A program made the position numbers and the translations under genes. The notes under the pieces are model-generated. The model had not been told where the DNA came from. It saw only the letters and a list, made by a program, of their open reading frames with translations, and did not search any database. 64,000 bases of DNA from Asterias amurensis (Eukaryota; Echinodermata; Asteroidea; Forcipulatida; Asteriidae). The stretch covers positions 8,494,001-8,558,000 of the forward strand of contig NC_092650.1 in assembly GCF_032118995.1 (NCBI RefSeq), in the 5' to 3' direction. The stretch's first letter is position 1; every line of letters begins with the position of its first letter. Below are positions 1-11,243 of the stretch, in pieces.

Positions 1-1724
1 TCGCATGTCATTGCAGGTAACAGAAACAGAGGTAGTTGCGATAACGTTTATTCCTTCTGCCGTCGGCAGGAGGGTTACACATGTAGTTGCGATAACATTT
101 ATCACTTCTGCTGCTGTCGACAGGAGGGTCGCAACTAAAACAAATGCACAGCTGATTGGGTTTAAGGTGGGTAAAATAGACGTCTGGTAGGGCTTATGCG
201 TGTGCCATATTAATAGACCCCTTGCAATTAACGCAGCTTACTCGCATGTGCCTATCCTGGGTGTCATTTTGGGGTGTCTAAATCGTGTACAAACATGCAA
301 AAAGAGAGTTGACACCCAAAATTATGCGCATTGTTCGGAGGCGTGGTCTGTATTGAGGTTACGCGCACGTTTTTACCCACAGAGAACAGCTATTGTCCAA
401 CGATCTGCCTCCTTTTTGAGAGTGTGATGTGCCATGGGTCTATAGTCGACTATTACATGGAAAACGACTATCACACAGCCGCCAGGTTTCTACTAAAATT
501 AAGACAATGTGATGCGGTGTAAACCACTGAAACGGCAGAATTTTTCTAAGGGGTGTTGTACTAGTATCCACCTCTTACAGTTTTCCTTTTCTTTTTATAC
601 TACCTATATATTAACTCAACAGTTAGGGCCTTATTCAGTGTGTTTTCTTCAAAACTTAATTTGATTCAATGCAATTTCACAGACTGGTTTCACAGCCTGT
701 TTTGAAGACTATTCTTTAGAATCAATTTTCTGTCCAAAAACCAATAAAAAAATTAAGTCAAGTAAATGCGTGCAGTGACAACTTTCACTTAGAATAGCAA
801 GTACAACATGGTAGCAGTTGCTATACCCAAATATCATTGTCTTTTTGTGCTACTCAATATTGCCATTTAAAGGCAGTGGACACTATTGGTACATGTAATT
901 ACCCAAATATATCAACATAAAACCTCTCTTGGTAAGGAGTAATGGGGAGAGGTAGATAGTATAAAACATTGTGAGAAACGGTTCACTCTGAAGTCAAGTC
1001 GTTTTCAAGAAAGGATTAATTTTCCACAAATTTGATTTTGAGACCTCAAGTTTAGAATTTGAGGTCTCAAAATCAAGCATCTAAAAGCACACAACTCTGT
1101 GTTACAAGGAAGTTTTTTTCTTTCATAGTTATCTCGCAACTCCGGCGACCTATCAAGCTAAAATTTTCACAGGTTTGTTATTTTATGTATATTTTGGTAT
1201 ACACTAGTGAGAAGACTGGTCTTTGACAATTACCAATAGTGTCCACTGCCTTTCAGTATGCACGTATAACTACTCGACCTAATTGTTTTCTGTGTAAGCC
1301 TTACATGTAAATCATCACTAATGTTTGCTGCAGGCAAGCAACGTTTCAGCACATCCATCTGATTTCAGCTTTCTTTACTTCTGTTGTTGAAAACAACGGA
1401 AAAACATTCAGCATATAGTATGTGTTTTTACTGGACTACAAATTTGCTGGAAGAACAATGCAGCAATCAACAAAAAACCAAAATTAACAGCAATCAAGTT
1501 ATCAATGCATAGAAAATGCCTTTGTTGTTTAAACATATTTCTTAGTTTTGAATAGCTTCTCATGTATTTTGTTGTTATCTTCTCTTTATTTTCAGATATC
1601 TTCAGTCACTGTTGAAACAAGAGCAACAAAAGAGCTACATATTTCCATCGACAAACTATGGCTATTTGCTGCTTGTGTCATTGGCATTAATTTCTACTAA
1701 CTAGTCAACCTGAAGTGGTGCGAG
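1..1724. other. 5' flank and leader region of ASTE1
   Basis: No coding exon is recognisable. Positions 27-130 hold two diverged copies of a roughly 55-bp unit containing GTAGTTGCGATAAC and a CAGGAGGGT motif. A foldback element occupies 871-1251. A pyrimidine-rich stretch ending in TTTTCAG at about 1595 lies 130 bases before the ASTE1 start codon and is a plausible acceptor for a leader exon, so the first ASTE1 exon is probably non-coding and lies in or before this region. That is inference. Confidence 0.4.
871..1251. mobile_element. TTAA-type foldback MITE, family 1
   Basis: Inverted ends AGGCAGTGGACACTATTGG and its complement. TTAA lies just before the left end; the right flank has decayed to TTCA. 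An internal hairpin pairs GAGACCTCA with TGAGGTCTC. A TTAA target is typical of piggyBac-like transposons, but no transposase is present. Confidence 0.8.
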
Positions 1725-3884
1725 ATGGGTGTTAGAGGACTAACAAGTTTAATTGGTGAGCATCCATCATTATTCTGCAGGCATCAGTTACACGATGTCC
1801 GCCTTGTGATTGATGGCTATGCACTACTCTACTTCCTTTATCAGGATCCTCCAGCATGTGATGATGGACATCATGGGGGTCGCTATCAACACTTTGCTAC
1901 CAAGTGTCAAAGTTTCTTTCGTAATCTTGCCAAGTGCAATGTGTCCACGTTTGTGCTGTTTGATGGAGCCTACGAGAAAGATGATAAAAAGCTTGCTGAG
2001 GTTAAGACTAGATGCACTGATAGGGTTCGGACAGCTGTAGGTATTGCTAGTGGCAGCAGTGCATTAGCCTTTGCCCCTTGTGTTTCCATGGTGTTTAAGA
2101 AGGTACTGGATGATTTAGGTATTCCGTATGCATATTCTAATTTTGAGGCTGATGCTGAGACGGCAGCCCTAGCAAATGCCTGGAACTGTGCAGCTGCTTC
2201 ACGTGACAGTGACTTCTACATCCTGGATTTGAGAGCTGGGTACATTCCGCTGGACCATCTTGAGTGGAAAAATCCCAGACAAGCTGAAGAATCTAAATCA
2301 AAACCCAAAAGCCCTCATCAGCAAAAAAAGAAAGCGCCACCCTCAGCCAGTTATTTTTACATTGACTGCTTGAAATATCAAGGCTCTGCATTCTGTAAGA
2401 TGTATAAAGTCAAACAGTCATTGCTTCCGGTACTTGCTACTGCAGTCGGGAATGACTACAAGGAAACTTTTGGTAAGTCATTGACTGGGTTCCACGGTTT
2501 TGTTCTCTCTCAGTTCTCACGATCCAAAACAAAGAGCAAGAGCTACAATCAAATTACAAGTTATCTCTCTTGGTTGAGCGAGAAGGAGACGATTGAGGAA
2601 GCCGTAAGTGATATGATCAAACATGAGAGAGGTGCTAGCCGACTACAGCTGAAAAAGCTGATTGAGGCATCCTTAGAGATGTACTCTCTACCTGACTGTC
2701 TGGCCATTGAACAGGTGCTCTCTGGTACATCTAGTAGATCAGGTTCCACTCCAAGCAAGATGGCGATTTGTGCTTCAATACCTCAATGGTTTGTTGAGCT
2801 TCTTACCCGGGGCAAGGTAGAGATGTTTTGTGCAAATGTGTTGTGCACAAATAGGGTGTTTCTTCGCATCCAGGTGGAAGACCCATCCCAACAAAGTGCT
2901 GCAGTGCCATCTGTTCACATTAGATCAGTGGTGTATGGGATCTTACTTTGGGATCAGAGGTCTCTTGATAAAATACCACCTATTGTGGAGGAGTATGCTC
3001 AAGGATTAAGCACACTAAAACACATTCTAGTAGAACCAGTCTATGAGATTGATGGAGGTGATGGAATGAAATCGGCTATTCCTTCCCTCGGAGATGTTCC
3101 TGCAATGACGGCTTCCGAGCGGAGACAGTTTCTTCTATCCACTCTTGGGATTAACAGCTCAATTATTGAAGGTATTCCAGAATCATTCCAACTAGCCACC
3201 TGTGTGACCGTATACTTAATACATCATGCAGAGCCCTTGGTTAGGTCTGATCATGTTTTAGCTTTAACTGTGAGTTGGCTTCAGGGAGTGGCTACTACCA
3301 CTCAAGAGTTCATCAGCAGACGCCAAAGTACACCCAGCCTTCTACAAATAGGTCTGATCAACTCTGACGTGTATGCTCTAATGAAGAACTGTAGGTCACA
3401 TGCCAACAAGTACAAGAAATTCAAGAAGTTTGACTTGGACCTAGAAGTGACGCACAAAATGGCACAGTGGCAGCAATGTTTGTTGGATGTCGTCAACTTG
3501 AACAAAGTCCTGTTGGAACCCTTCCCCAACCCTGACATGGCTGTGTTGTACAACGGTCCATTGATACACAGTATCTGCTCTGTTCTTCGTCCATTGCAAA
3601 TGACAGAGCAGTACCAGTTGGTGATTAGTGAGTTGCTGCAGGGAACACAACGGAGAGTTCGTGCTTTGTTTGATCGACTCCTGGAACCAACCTGGCCACT
3701 GCTTACACCGAGACAACAGAAAACCGCGAAATCAAGAAGAAGAAAGAGGCCACCTTCAAGAGGAACCTACAGACCACCATCTAGCACCACTGGACAAGCT
3801 GAAAGGACTGAATCGAGTGTAGGTGGTGAAGTAAGGTATAATGTTAATGTTACAAGTAGGTTTGGGCCTCTAGCTATGGAATGA
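1725..3884 (+). CDS. ASTE1: Protein asteroid homolog 1 (XPG/FEN1-like nuclease family)
   Basis: A 719-aa open frame in one exon, close to the 679 aa I recall for human ASTE1. The N terminus MGVRGLTSLIGEHPSLF is the XPG-N signature and fixes the start. Acidic residues matching the FEN1/XPG metal site are visible: D30 in VIDGYA, D80 in LFDGAY, E141 and D143 in NFEADAETA, D161 and D163 in SRDSDFYILD. A helical, less conserved middle follows, then a basic tail (about 665-690) rich in K/R that could bind DNA or act as a nuclear signal. Vertebrate ASTE1 is reported as a structure-specific endonuclease acting with shieldin in double-strand-break repair; activity here is inferred from retained acidic residues. 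It has no same-strand neighbour. A probable 5' leader intron ends near 1595. Recognition is firm; enzymatic role is moderate. Confidence 0.93.
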   Translation: MGVRGLTSLIGEHPSLFCRHQLHDVRLVIDGYALLYFLYQDPPACDDGHHGGRYQHFATKCQSFFRNLAKCNVSTFVLFDGAYEKDDKKLAEVKTRCTDRVRTAVGIASGSSALAFAPCVSMVFKKVLDDLGIPYAYSNFEADAETAALANAWNCAAASRDSDFYILDLRAGYIPLDHLEWKNPRQAEESKSKPKSPHQQKKKAPPSASYFYIDCLKYQGSAFCKMYKVKQSLLPVLATAVGNDYKETFGKSLTGFHGFVLSQFSRSKTKSKSYNQITSYLSWLSEKETIEEAVSDMIKHERGASRLQLKKLIEASLEMYSLPDCLAIEQVLSGTSSRSGSTPSKMAICASIPQWFVELLTRGKVEMFCANVLCTNRVFLRIQVEDPSQQSAAVPSVHIRSVVYGILLWDQRSLDKIPPIVEEYAQGLSTLKHILVEPVYEIDGGDGMKSAIPSLGDVPAMTASERRQFLLSTLGINSSIIEGIPESFQLATCVTVYLIHHAEPLVRSDHVLALTVSWLQGVATTTQEFISRRQSTPSLLQIGLINSDVYALMKNCRSHANKYKKFKKFDLDLEVTHKMAQWQQCLLDVVNLNKVLLEPFPNPDMAVLYNGPLIHSICSVLRPLQMTEQYQLVISELLQGTQRRVRALFDRLLEPTWPLLTPRQQKTAKSRRRKRPPSRGTYRPPSSTTGQAERTESSVGGEVRYNVNVTSRFGPLAME

Positions 3885-4772
3885 AATAAGATTGTCATAC
3901 TCTACATACTTGTATGTTCTTAAAGGTGCAGCACACAACCATGGTGCAAGTGTCTCTAATAGCAAACACATCAAACTAGATTGAATGTACAATGTACATT
4001 AATGTTTACATTGTAGGTTGCGTTTTTTTGGTTCACACTGGTTTTCACATCAAGGTGATTTTAGTTGTTCCTTGAATAACCTCAGACTTATCACTTACTT
4101 TGAGGAATGACCATTTTCTTATTTTTCAAAAAGATACGGTACACCTGTTTCAGCTCAAATTATTTTGTTAAAACTTGCTAAAAGTTTAATTAAAGTTATG
4201 AAAGCTTTCTTTGTGATAAAGAAAACTATAGACACTTATGACACGTATGTCAGATTGAAATTAATGTTAGGGATTTTCTTCATTCTCGAACAATAACAGA
4301 TCATTCATCCATAATCAAGCCCTCTGTTGACAGGTAATTCTCATTAAACCTTTCAGACACAAGATTCAGCTAGAATAATTCAATACTTTTTGTTTTATAA
4401 GCATGACTGAATACATGAGCCAACAGATCCGTATTTAACAGTGGATCATTTTTAGCAAGCTATGCATGTGTTGATTTCATTGATGCTGATGGATCAGAAC
4501 TGATTTTATTAAAGCATCTGACTATGTGTATGAAACAAATGAATGATTAAAGCAATAGCTGGGGTGGGGGGGGGGGAGGCAATTGGGGGCAAATCCATAC
4601 TCAAGCTAGGGGTTATTAAATGTATTTTTTTATATTTCATTTGGAGGGAAAACAAAGGGGGCAATGGTTCTGAGAGGGGGTTATGTACATGGAAATGTGC
4701 AGTATTTTTACACCACTCAAAAGTCAAACTATCAGCCATCGATTTTGAGAGGTCTTACTTGCTTTTGACGTG

Positions 4773-5217
4773 GAGTGCGTTCCACTCGTGCAAACGTGGC
4801 CAACAGTTGCGCACGTTCGCAAACAACTTGAAGTGGAACGAGTTGTGTGCTGCCACCGTCGGCGAACGTTGGCAACTTAAGGCGAACATACTTCTGAGGT
4901 GTTGGCGAGTGGTGTTTAAAATGACGGACAAGCTAGTGGAACTATTTCTTTGTCACAAACATGATTATATTGTATTTTCGGTGATTTATAATGAAGATTT
5001 AAAGTAACAAAGTTAATTAGTTGAAGAAATGATGTAGAAAGAAGGACTACATGTACATACAGCAAAAGCGAAGTTTAAAAAAATACTACGTACGGCGCTG
5101 CCATATTGACATCGCGTAATGCGCACCAATCGTTCCAAAGAAAAAAACGTTTACACGAACGGTTGCGAGTCGTTTGCGCAAACAGTTGCGAGTCGTTTGC
5201 GGGAGTGGAACACACTC
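4773..5217. mobile_element. Foldback element with GAGTG...CACTC ends
   Basis: The left end GAGTGCGTTCCACTCGTGC and right end GAGTGGAACACACTC are imperfect inverted repeats. Both subterminal regions carry short repeats of the type CAAACGNTTGCG/CAGTTGCG. No transposase frame is visible; a non-autonomous DNA element is likely. Confidence 0.55.
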
Positions 5218-5885
5218 TTGGTTGATGGTGCTGTTTGAGCTTGTGCAATACTATAGTGGAAATATCCAACTCAGTATAATATAATGGCACCAGCTTATTT
5301 TTATTGGACTTTTAAATGCGTCTGTGTCAACTTTTTTTCTGGGCACATTCAGGGCTGTGATTGGTCAATAGACATAAATGTGTAGAGCTTAATGGATTGG
5401 TTTGTTACAAGCATTTTAGTGTTTTCACATTGCACGTGTCGTCCTTTGATAATAGCACCTTCTAGAGAGTTAAAAAAAAGGTTGCTCATTAGCTCCAAAC
5501 ACTGCACTGTACTTTCCATTGTTTATTCATGTTGCTTGACCTCATTTCATAAGGTCGATCACAAGTGATTCATTTCAACATTCTGAACATGATGATGAAT
5601 AATTTTCTAAGAATGTTTGAACAGTTTTTAAATTGAAGATTTTAAATGCAAATTGTACAGGTACATGTGCCATCTTTGTATGAAAAACATGAAAACGATT
5701 TTTAATCTCCAAAAAGTTTAAATTAATAGGTTTTCCTTTATTAAATGTCATGTTTAGGGTTTTGAAGTTTTCAAGTTTGATGTTGCCTTTTTCCGAACTC
5801 ATTATTGCATAATTTGCAATATGTTTATTTTGATGTGCAAGTGCAATTCAACCACTCAATGCCCTCTAATTAAGGCAGACCTTGC

Positions 5886-6100
5886 AATAGACCCTTCCCA
5901 TGAAATATGTAAACTGCACATAGCGCGTGTGCACTAACGCTTTGGTTGGCAAAATAAGGGAACATCATGCTGTTTTTGTACATGGCTAATGGGTGCGTGA
6001 CGCGATTGGATTGCGCGTCTGATTAGTCTATGGCAGTTGCCAACCAACAGGGTCTGTACGCATGCGCGAATGTAATTAGCATACTTCACGGAAGGGTCCA
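5886..6100. mobile_element. Small foldback element (ATAGACCCTTCC ends)
   Basis: ATAGACCCTTCC on the left pairs with GGAAGGGTCCAT on the right, and further inverted matches (TTGGTTGGCAA with TTGCCAACCAA) lie inside. About 215 bp with no coding capacity. Target duplication not resolved. Confidence 0.6.
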
Positions 6101-7024
6101 TTTAATCTCCACTAATTATCCTCCACCCACATGAGTTGATCCTGCACAGTAGGGATAGTCTATGCAATGCCAAGCCCTTTGTCAATGGTATATCTTTTCC
6201 TGCTTTCAATTTGTGTTAACTGTGTACACTTTCTATAAGTTTATGTGGCTGCATTTCAACAAAACTAAACATTGTAACTGCTCTTGAGTACATGTAGCTT
6301 GAATGAAGTTTTAGTAATCCAGCTTGAATTTACACAAGTAAACACTTACACATTGTATACTTATCAACTTTTTACTTTTCCCACGTTAGACCTTACGCAC
6401 ATGATGTCATTTCAGTTGGATGTCAAAAAGAGATGTTCATTGGCTAATCCTCTGTGCTGCGCCTACAAATTCAGCATTTTGATTGTTTCATCATTGTTTT
6501 ACCTCTAAGATGGCACCTGGAGGATGTCAATGAATCAGGTATATTTATTGAACATCAATTCAAATTGATTCAAAAAGTAACTGATACCTTTAAAATGGTT
6601 GACTCTGGATGTAAAAAAACCTTAAAAATGTTTAAGGTAAATTACATCATGGTTGCACAATCTAGGAAATAATTTTGTTACGAGTCAGCATCTTTCTGAC
6701 ATAGATTGGGTGCTAATATACTACAGTGCTAATGTCAAGGCCTGCCTTTATTCTAGGGGTAGGGAGGGAGTTACATGTGTACATTACATTTGTAAATTAT
6801 ATCTGTTGTGAAACTGCAAAATTACATTTTTTCAAATGATGTTAAAGTGCTTTGGCACAAACTTTATAAATGTTTTTTAATAATACTTTTTGTAACATTT
6901 TTAATGCTCAGTTTTTATTATGTTCATTATTTTTTACCTCGCAAAGCCTTTTTTCCGGTCACAATTGAAGGTGAAAAAACCCATACATTCAAGTTAATAC
7001 TGTAGCTGCATGTTTACAAAACTC

Positions 7025-7378
7025 TGGACACTATTGGTAATTACTCAAAATAATTGTTCCCATAAAAACTTACTTGGTGACGAGCAATGGAGATTGTTCG
7101 CATAAAAACTTACTTGGTGACGAGCAATGGAGAGCTGTTGATACATGTAGTACAAAACATATGTGAGAAATGACTCTCTGAAGTAATGTAGGTTATGAGA
7201 AAGAAGTAATTTGAAACTCAAATATTTGAATTTAATTAGAGACCTCGTGCGAAAAGGGTGCGACAAACTTTTTTTCTTCATTATTCTTTCGCAACTTTGA
7301 CGACCAAATGAATTCAGATTTTTACAGGTTTTTTGTAGTTGACACTGGTCTTTGATAACTACAAAAGATGTCCTTGCC
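7025..7378. mobile_element. TTAA-type MITE family 1, diverged
   Basis: Related to the family by GGACACTATTGGTAATTACTC at the left and a degraded CTTTGATAACTAC...TGTCCTTGCCTT end at the right. It contains an internal duplication: AACTTACTTGGTGACGAGC occurs twice, about 35 bp apart. Confidence 0.6.
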
Positions 7379-7498
7379 TTCAAGTAACTTTTGCTTGACC
7401 AAATTAATCATTTTTTATATTGCATGAGAAATTCATTGTGGAGTTTAAATGGCAGTTTTAAGGTATTGTTTACCTACAGTTCAAGAAATTATTTTTGA

Positions 7499-7827
7499 AG
7501 GCAGTGGACATTATGGGTAATTACTCAAAATAATTATCAGCATGAAACCTTACTTGGTAACGAGTTATGGGGAGAGTTTTATAGTATAAAACACTGTGAG
7601 AATCAGTTCCCTCTGAAGTGGAGTAGTTTTCAAGAACAAAGTTATTTTCCGCAAATTTGATTTTGAGACCTCAGATTAAGAAATTGAGGTCTCAAAATCA
7701 AGCATCAGAAAGCACACAACTGACCGATTGAGCTCAAATTTTCACAGGTTTCTTCTTTTATGCATATGTTGAGATACAGCAAGTGCGACGACTGGTCTTT
7801 GACAATTACCAATAGTGTCCACTGTCT
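7499..7827. mobile_element. TTAA-type MITE family 1
   Basis: Left end AGGCAGTGGACATTATGGG, right end CAATAGTGTCCACTGTCT followed by TTTAA. The central GAGACCTCA / TGAGGTCTC hairpin is retained. Confidence 0.75.
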
Positions 7828-8050
7828 TTAAAGTGATTTATTATGCCAGTGTATTTGCATGATTTGTTTTCAAAAGGTTGATATGATTCATTGTTTAGAG
7901 TATAATTAGCAAATTAATACAGTTTAATGCCTTGATAAAAATAGCACAATTATTGTTGTGTTTTAAATGAGCAAGACATCCAAATCAAAATATGCATTTT
8001 ATACCAACTGTTGTCCAAAACGATCATAACTAAGGTTAACAAATATTAAT

Positions 8051-8212
8051 AAGGGAATCAATGTGTGGTGACGAGATTTCAACTAGTGGTTTAAACCCAA
8101 CGAGGCCTGGTTCTTGATAATTTTACCGAGATGAAGGTAAATTATCAAGACCCAGGCCTCGGCGGGTGTAAACCATTAGTTGAAAACTGATTCAACACAC
8201 TTTGATTCCCAT
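8051..8212. mobile_element. Foldback element with GGGAATCAA ends
   Basis: Nearly the whole 160 bp is one hairpin: GGGAATCAATGTGTG pairs with CACACTTTGATTCCC, TTTCAACTAGTGGTTTA with TAAACCATTAGTTGAAA, and ACGAGGCCTGG with CCAGGCCTCG. The loop is GAGATGAA. No coding capacity. Confidence 0.7.
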
Positions 8213-8989
8213 TCAAATACCTTTTGGGTCAAAAAACATAAACACTTTTGGTCAAAAAGTAAAATAGATGCAAAAACTATAATTTTTCAATGATTTCTTT
8301 CAACACAACCCTCAAGCTATGAAATGGTTAGGCCCTCCGCCGCCCTCGGGTTAACAACTCATTATAAGGGAACGCTGTGCACGTTGCGCGTATCGTGTTA
8401 TGTGGCACAACTGTTCCAGCGGTTGCTCTCGACCAATAGGAATGAAGAAACTGTCTTATAAGCACAGGTGCAAACTCTGGTGTTATGCCCATGTTCCAAC
8501 ACTTTTTACTGGTCATAAACAAAGGTTTATACACACCCACGTGATGCGCTCTCCACCAATAGGAATAGCGAAACTGTCTTGAGTTATTTATGAATGTCAT
8601 TTATGGCAATACCACAAGAGAAAAAAATACTCATTGCAAAGCAATTGTTATGTATTATCTTTTGTGTGCCAATGAGAAAAATAATAACATCTACATGGAG
8701 AGTTCCTTAATACATTTCCAGAGAAACTTAACTTTTCATACTTAATGGGCATTTGAACTTTCAGACAATTTCTGTTCTGTGTTACAAAGAAATTGTAATA
8801 AAACCCAATAATAAGCCTGAAAAGGTGTTTGTTATGTAAATTATGCCAATATTTAATACAACCAGAACTTGCCTCGGGCATTATTTTAAGATTGAGAATG
8901 AATAAAGTGTAAATGATGTTTCAATAAAAAGTGGCTTCTTGTGTGCAAGTTATTTTGCTGTGTGGAATAAACAGAGTAAACTTGCTAAT

Positions 8990-9187
8990 CAGTCTTCATC
9001 GGAAATAGTGCTCGACTTCACAAAGCACCAAGATTCATTTTAAGACGAGTTGTCAATAGTGACTTGTATAATGAAGATTGATACAAGTCAGTCTTCATCG
9101 GAAATAGTGCTCGGTTTCACAAAGCACCAAGATTCATTTTAAGATGAGTTGTCAATAGCGACTTGTATAACGAAGATTGATACAGTT
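8990..9187. repeat. Two-copy tandem repeat, 99-bp unit
   Basis: AGTCTTCATCGGAAATAGTG starts at 8991 and again at 9090. The copies differ at only a few positions over 99 bp, so the duplication is fairly recent. It lies in intergenic DNA with no recognised gene. Confidence 0.85.
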
Positions 9188-9267
9188 GAGATAATTTGTT
9201 TACTCTTTGTGAAATCAAGCCCATGGTTTTATTATTATTTCTTGGACAAAAGTCATAACACTATTAA

Positions 9268-9518
9268 AGGCACTGGACACTATTACTCAAATAAATTTTT
9301 AGCAAAAAATTACTTGGTAATGTGCAATAGAGAGCTGTTGACAGTATAAAACATTGTGTGAAACAGCTCCTTCTGAAGTAACGTAGTTTTTGAGAAAAGT
9401 AACTTCTCACAAAAATATTTGAATTTAAGCATCTGGAAGCACGTTTATGTTTGCACATGTTGAGGTACACCAAGTGAGAAGACTGGTCTTTGACAATTAC
9501 CAATAGTGTCTAGCGCCT
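9268..9518. mobile_element. TTAA-type MITE family 1, short form
   Basis: TTAA lies on both sides (9264-9267, 9519-9522). The left end AGGCACTGGACACTATTACT and the right CAATAGTGTCTAGCGCCT are family ends; the central hairpin is missing. Confidence 0.75.
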
Positions 9519-9663
9519 TTAAAGGTTGCACTTTTCGCAGTTTTAAAAACATGCACTTTGCTCCATAAAGGGTGAAAGTTCAATGAATGAATGACTTTAG
9601 ATAAACCACAACAGCAAACAATCTGGCTTCTAAATCATTTCAAAGGTTATATTTCAAGAAGAT

Positions 9664-9908
9664 CTGGGCCCAATTTCTTCAAGCCTGTAAGCACAAACAT
9701 GTGCTTAACACGAATTTTCTTCCTTGATAAAAACAGGATTACCAACCACTTTTCCATTTGTTTCACATTGTGTGTGAGAAATATTGTTACTGTTGTTTGC
9801 TTATCCTGAAAATCACATGGAAATGTGGTGGCAATGGTTTTTTTATCAAGTAAGAAATGTCATGCTAAGCAAATTTTCGTGCTTACAGGCTTTATGAAAC
9901 TGGGCCCT
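9664..9908. mobile_element. GGGCCC-ended foldback MITE
   Basis: Left GGGCCCAATTTCTTCAAGCC pairs with right GGCTTTATGAAACTGGGCCC, with further pairing CTGTAAGCAC / GTGCTTACAG. The same ends recur at 26799-27136, 43446-43697 and 43733-44603 and near 60826. Confidence 0.75.
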
Positions 9909-10344
9909 GGATTGAGCACAATTGTCTTTTTGCCAGGTGTTTGGGGAAAGGGTCACTTAACAATACAAAGTAAGATGAAATGGAAACAAGCAGTTATTTT
10001 GTATATAATTTGTTTTATTAATAACAAACATGATGAGGTTTTTAATGGAATAAGTTGATTGTTCTGGTTAACTTTTTTTTCTAAAATAATTAGAGCGTTT
10101 ATACTGGTACATGATACAAAACCAAAGTGTTTTCATTGTAACTGTGAAGTTTCTTTTCTTGAATGAATATTACATGACTCCGTTTACTTGGTGATATAAA
10201 TTAAGTCTTAGTTTTGATAAAAGTGTCAGAATTTTTTATTTTACTTTTCTTTTTTCAAATTAAAGATATACTATTTGGCTTTCTTGGTCTAGATTACATT
10301 GAGTTCATATTGTTTTGCAGTTGTTGACAAAAAGCCGTAAATAT

Positions 10345-10461
10345 AGGCTTCGTAAATTACGAGTAAGAATTTTTTCTTTTTATTATTATATCGCAACTAT
10401 GACAACCAATTGAGCTCAAACTTTCACAGGTTTGTTATTTTGTAGTGTCCAAGGCCTTTAA
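10345..10461. mobile_element. Right-half fragment of MITE family 1
   Basis: Matches the right half of the family (TATCGCAACTATGAC, CAATTGAGCTCAAACTTTC, CACAGGTTTGTTATTTT) and ends in GTGTCCAAGGCCTTTAA. The left half is absent. Confidence 0.6.
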
Positions 10462-11243
10462 AAAAGCTGTCCAATTGTAGGCTAAAAATAAATGCGCAGG
10501 TTACTTTGAGACATGATATCCCATTGGTAAAAAGTGCCATTAAAAAAGGCTTCCAAATAAGTTTCTTGAAATTTTTGTATCATAAATAATTATGGTATTA
10601 GAAAATACTTCTGATGTTTAGGATAACATGATTTTACGTCAAGTGTCATAACTTAACTGTTTTTTAACATAATGTTTTTTCCTTGAAAAAATGTTTTAGA
10701 AGTAAGAGAATATCTTTCCCTGTTTTTGATAAACATTAAGCAACAGTTTTAAAGTTTTTATTTAAAAACATAATTTTTTTTTTAACTTTTTTATATTCAT
10801 TCTTTATAAACTACTGGCAAGTTGATGGTTCCATACATAATTATAATCCAATAGCAATTTAGTATCTACTCCAGTTGTTGATGAATTAACTCACACGATT
10901 TCTGTTTCTGAGTTACAATTGGATCCTAAAAATATATGTCTACTGTTCCACTACATCCCCAAAAATATATTGGGGACGATAACAACAATTTTGCAAATTA
11001 GATCCTTACATTATTTTTGTATCTTGCCCAAATTGTTGAATCTTTAAGTTTTCTTGAAGTTTTCAGAAAAAGAGTTGTTTCAGTCACTCTTGGCTCTATG
11101 GTGTGAAGGAAGGAACATGTTATTTGAAATATTAGCTGATCAACAACAGTTCTTTGTAATTAATAATATGAACTCTACCTGCACTCCCAGTCAAGTGCTT
11201 CCCAACTTAATCTCAATAACTGGAACATTCTTTGTAGAATGAA

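Larger units (their letters stand above)
3885..11243. other. AT-rich intergenic region with foldback elements
   Basis: I see no conserved coding exon. The first 350 bases are probably the ASTE1 3' untranslated region. The rest holds foldback elements at 4773-5217, 5886-6100, 7025-7378, 7499-7827, 8051-8212, 9268-9518 and 9664-9908, a 99-bp tandem duplication at 8990-9187, and half of a family-1 MITE at 10345-10461. About 10480-11040 is plain AT-rich DNA in which I see nothing. A G-run sits at 4561-4577. Confidence 0.6.

Noticed and set aside
4543-5007. A 154-aa plus-strand frame
   Set aside because: Crosses a poly-G run and a foldback element; no conserved motif or splice context.
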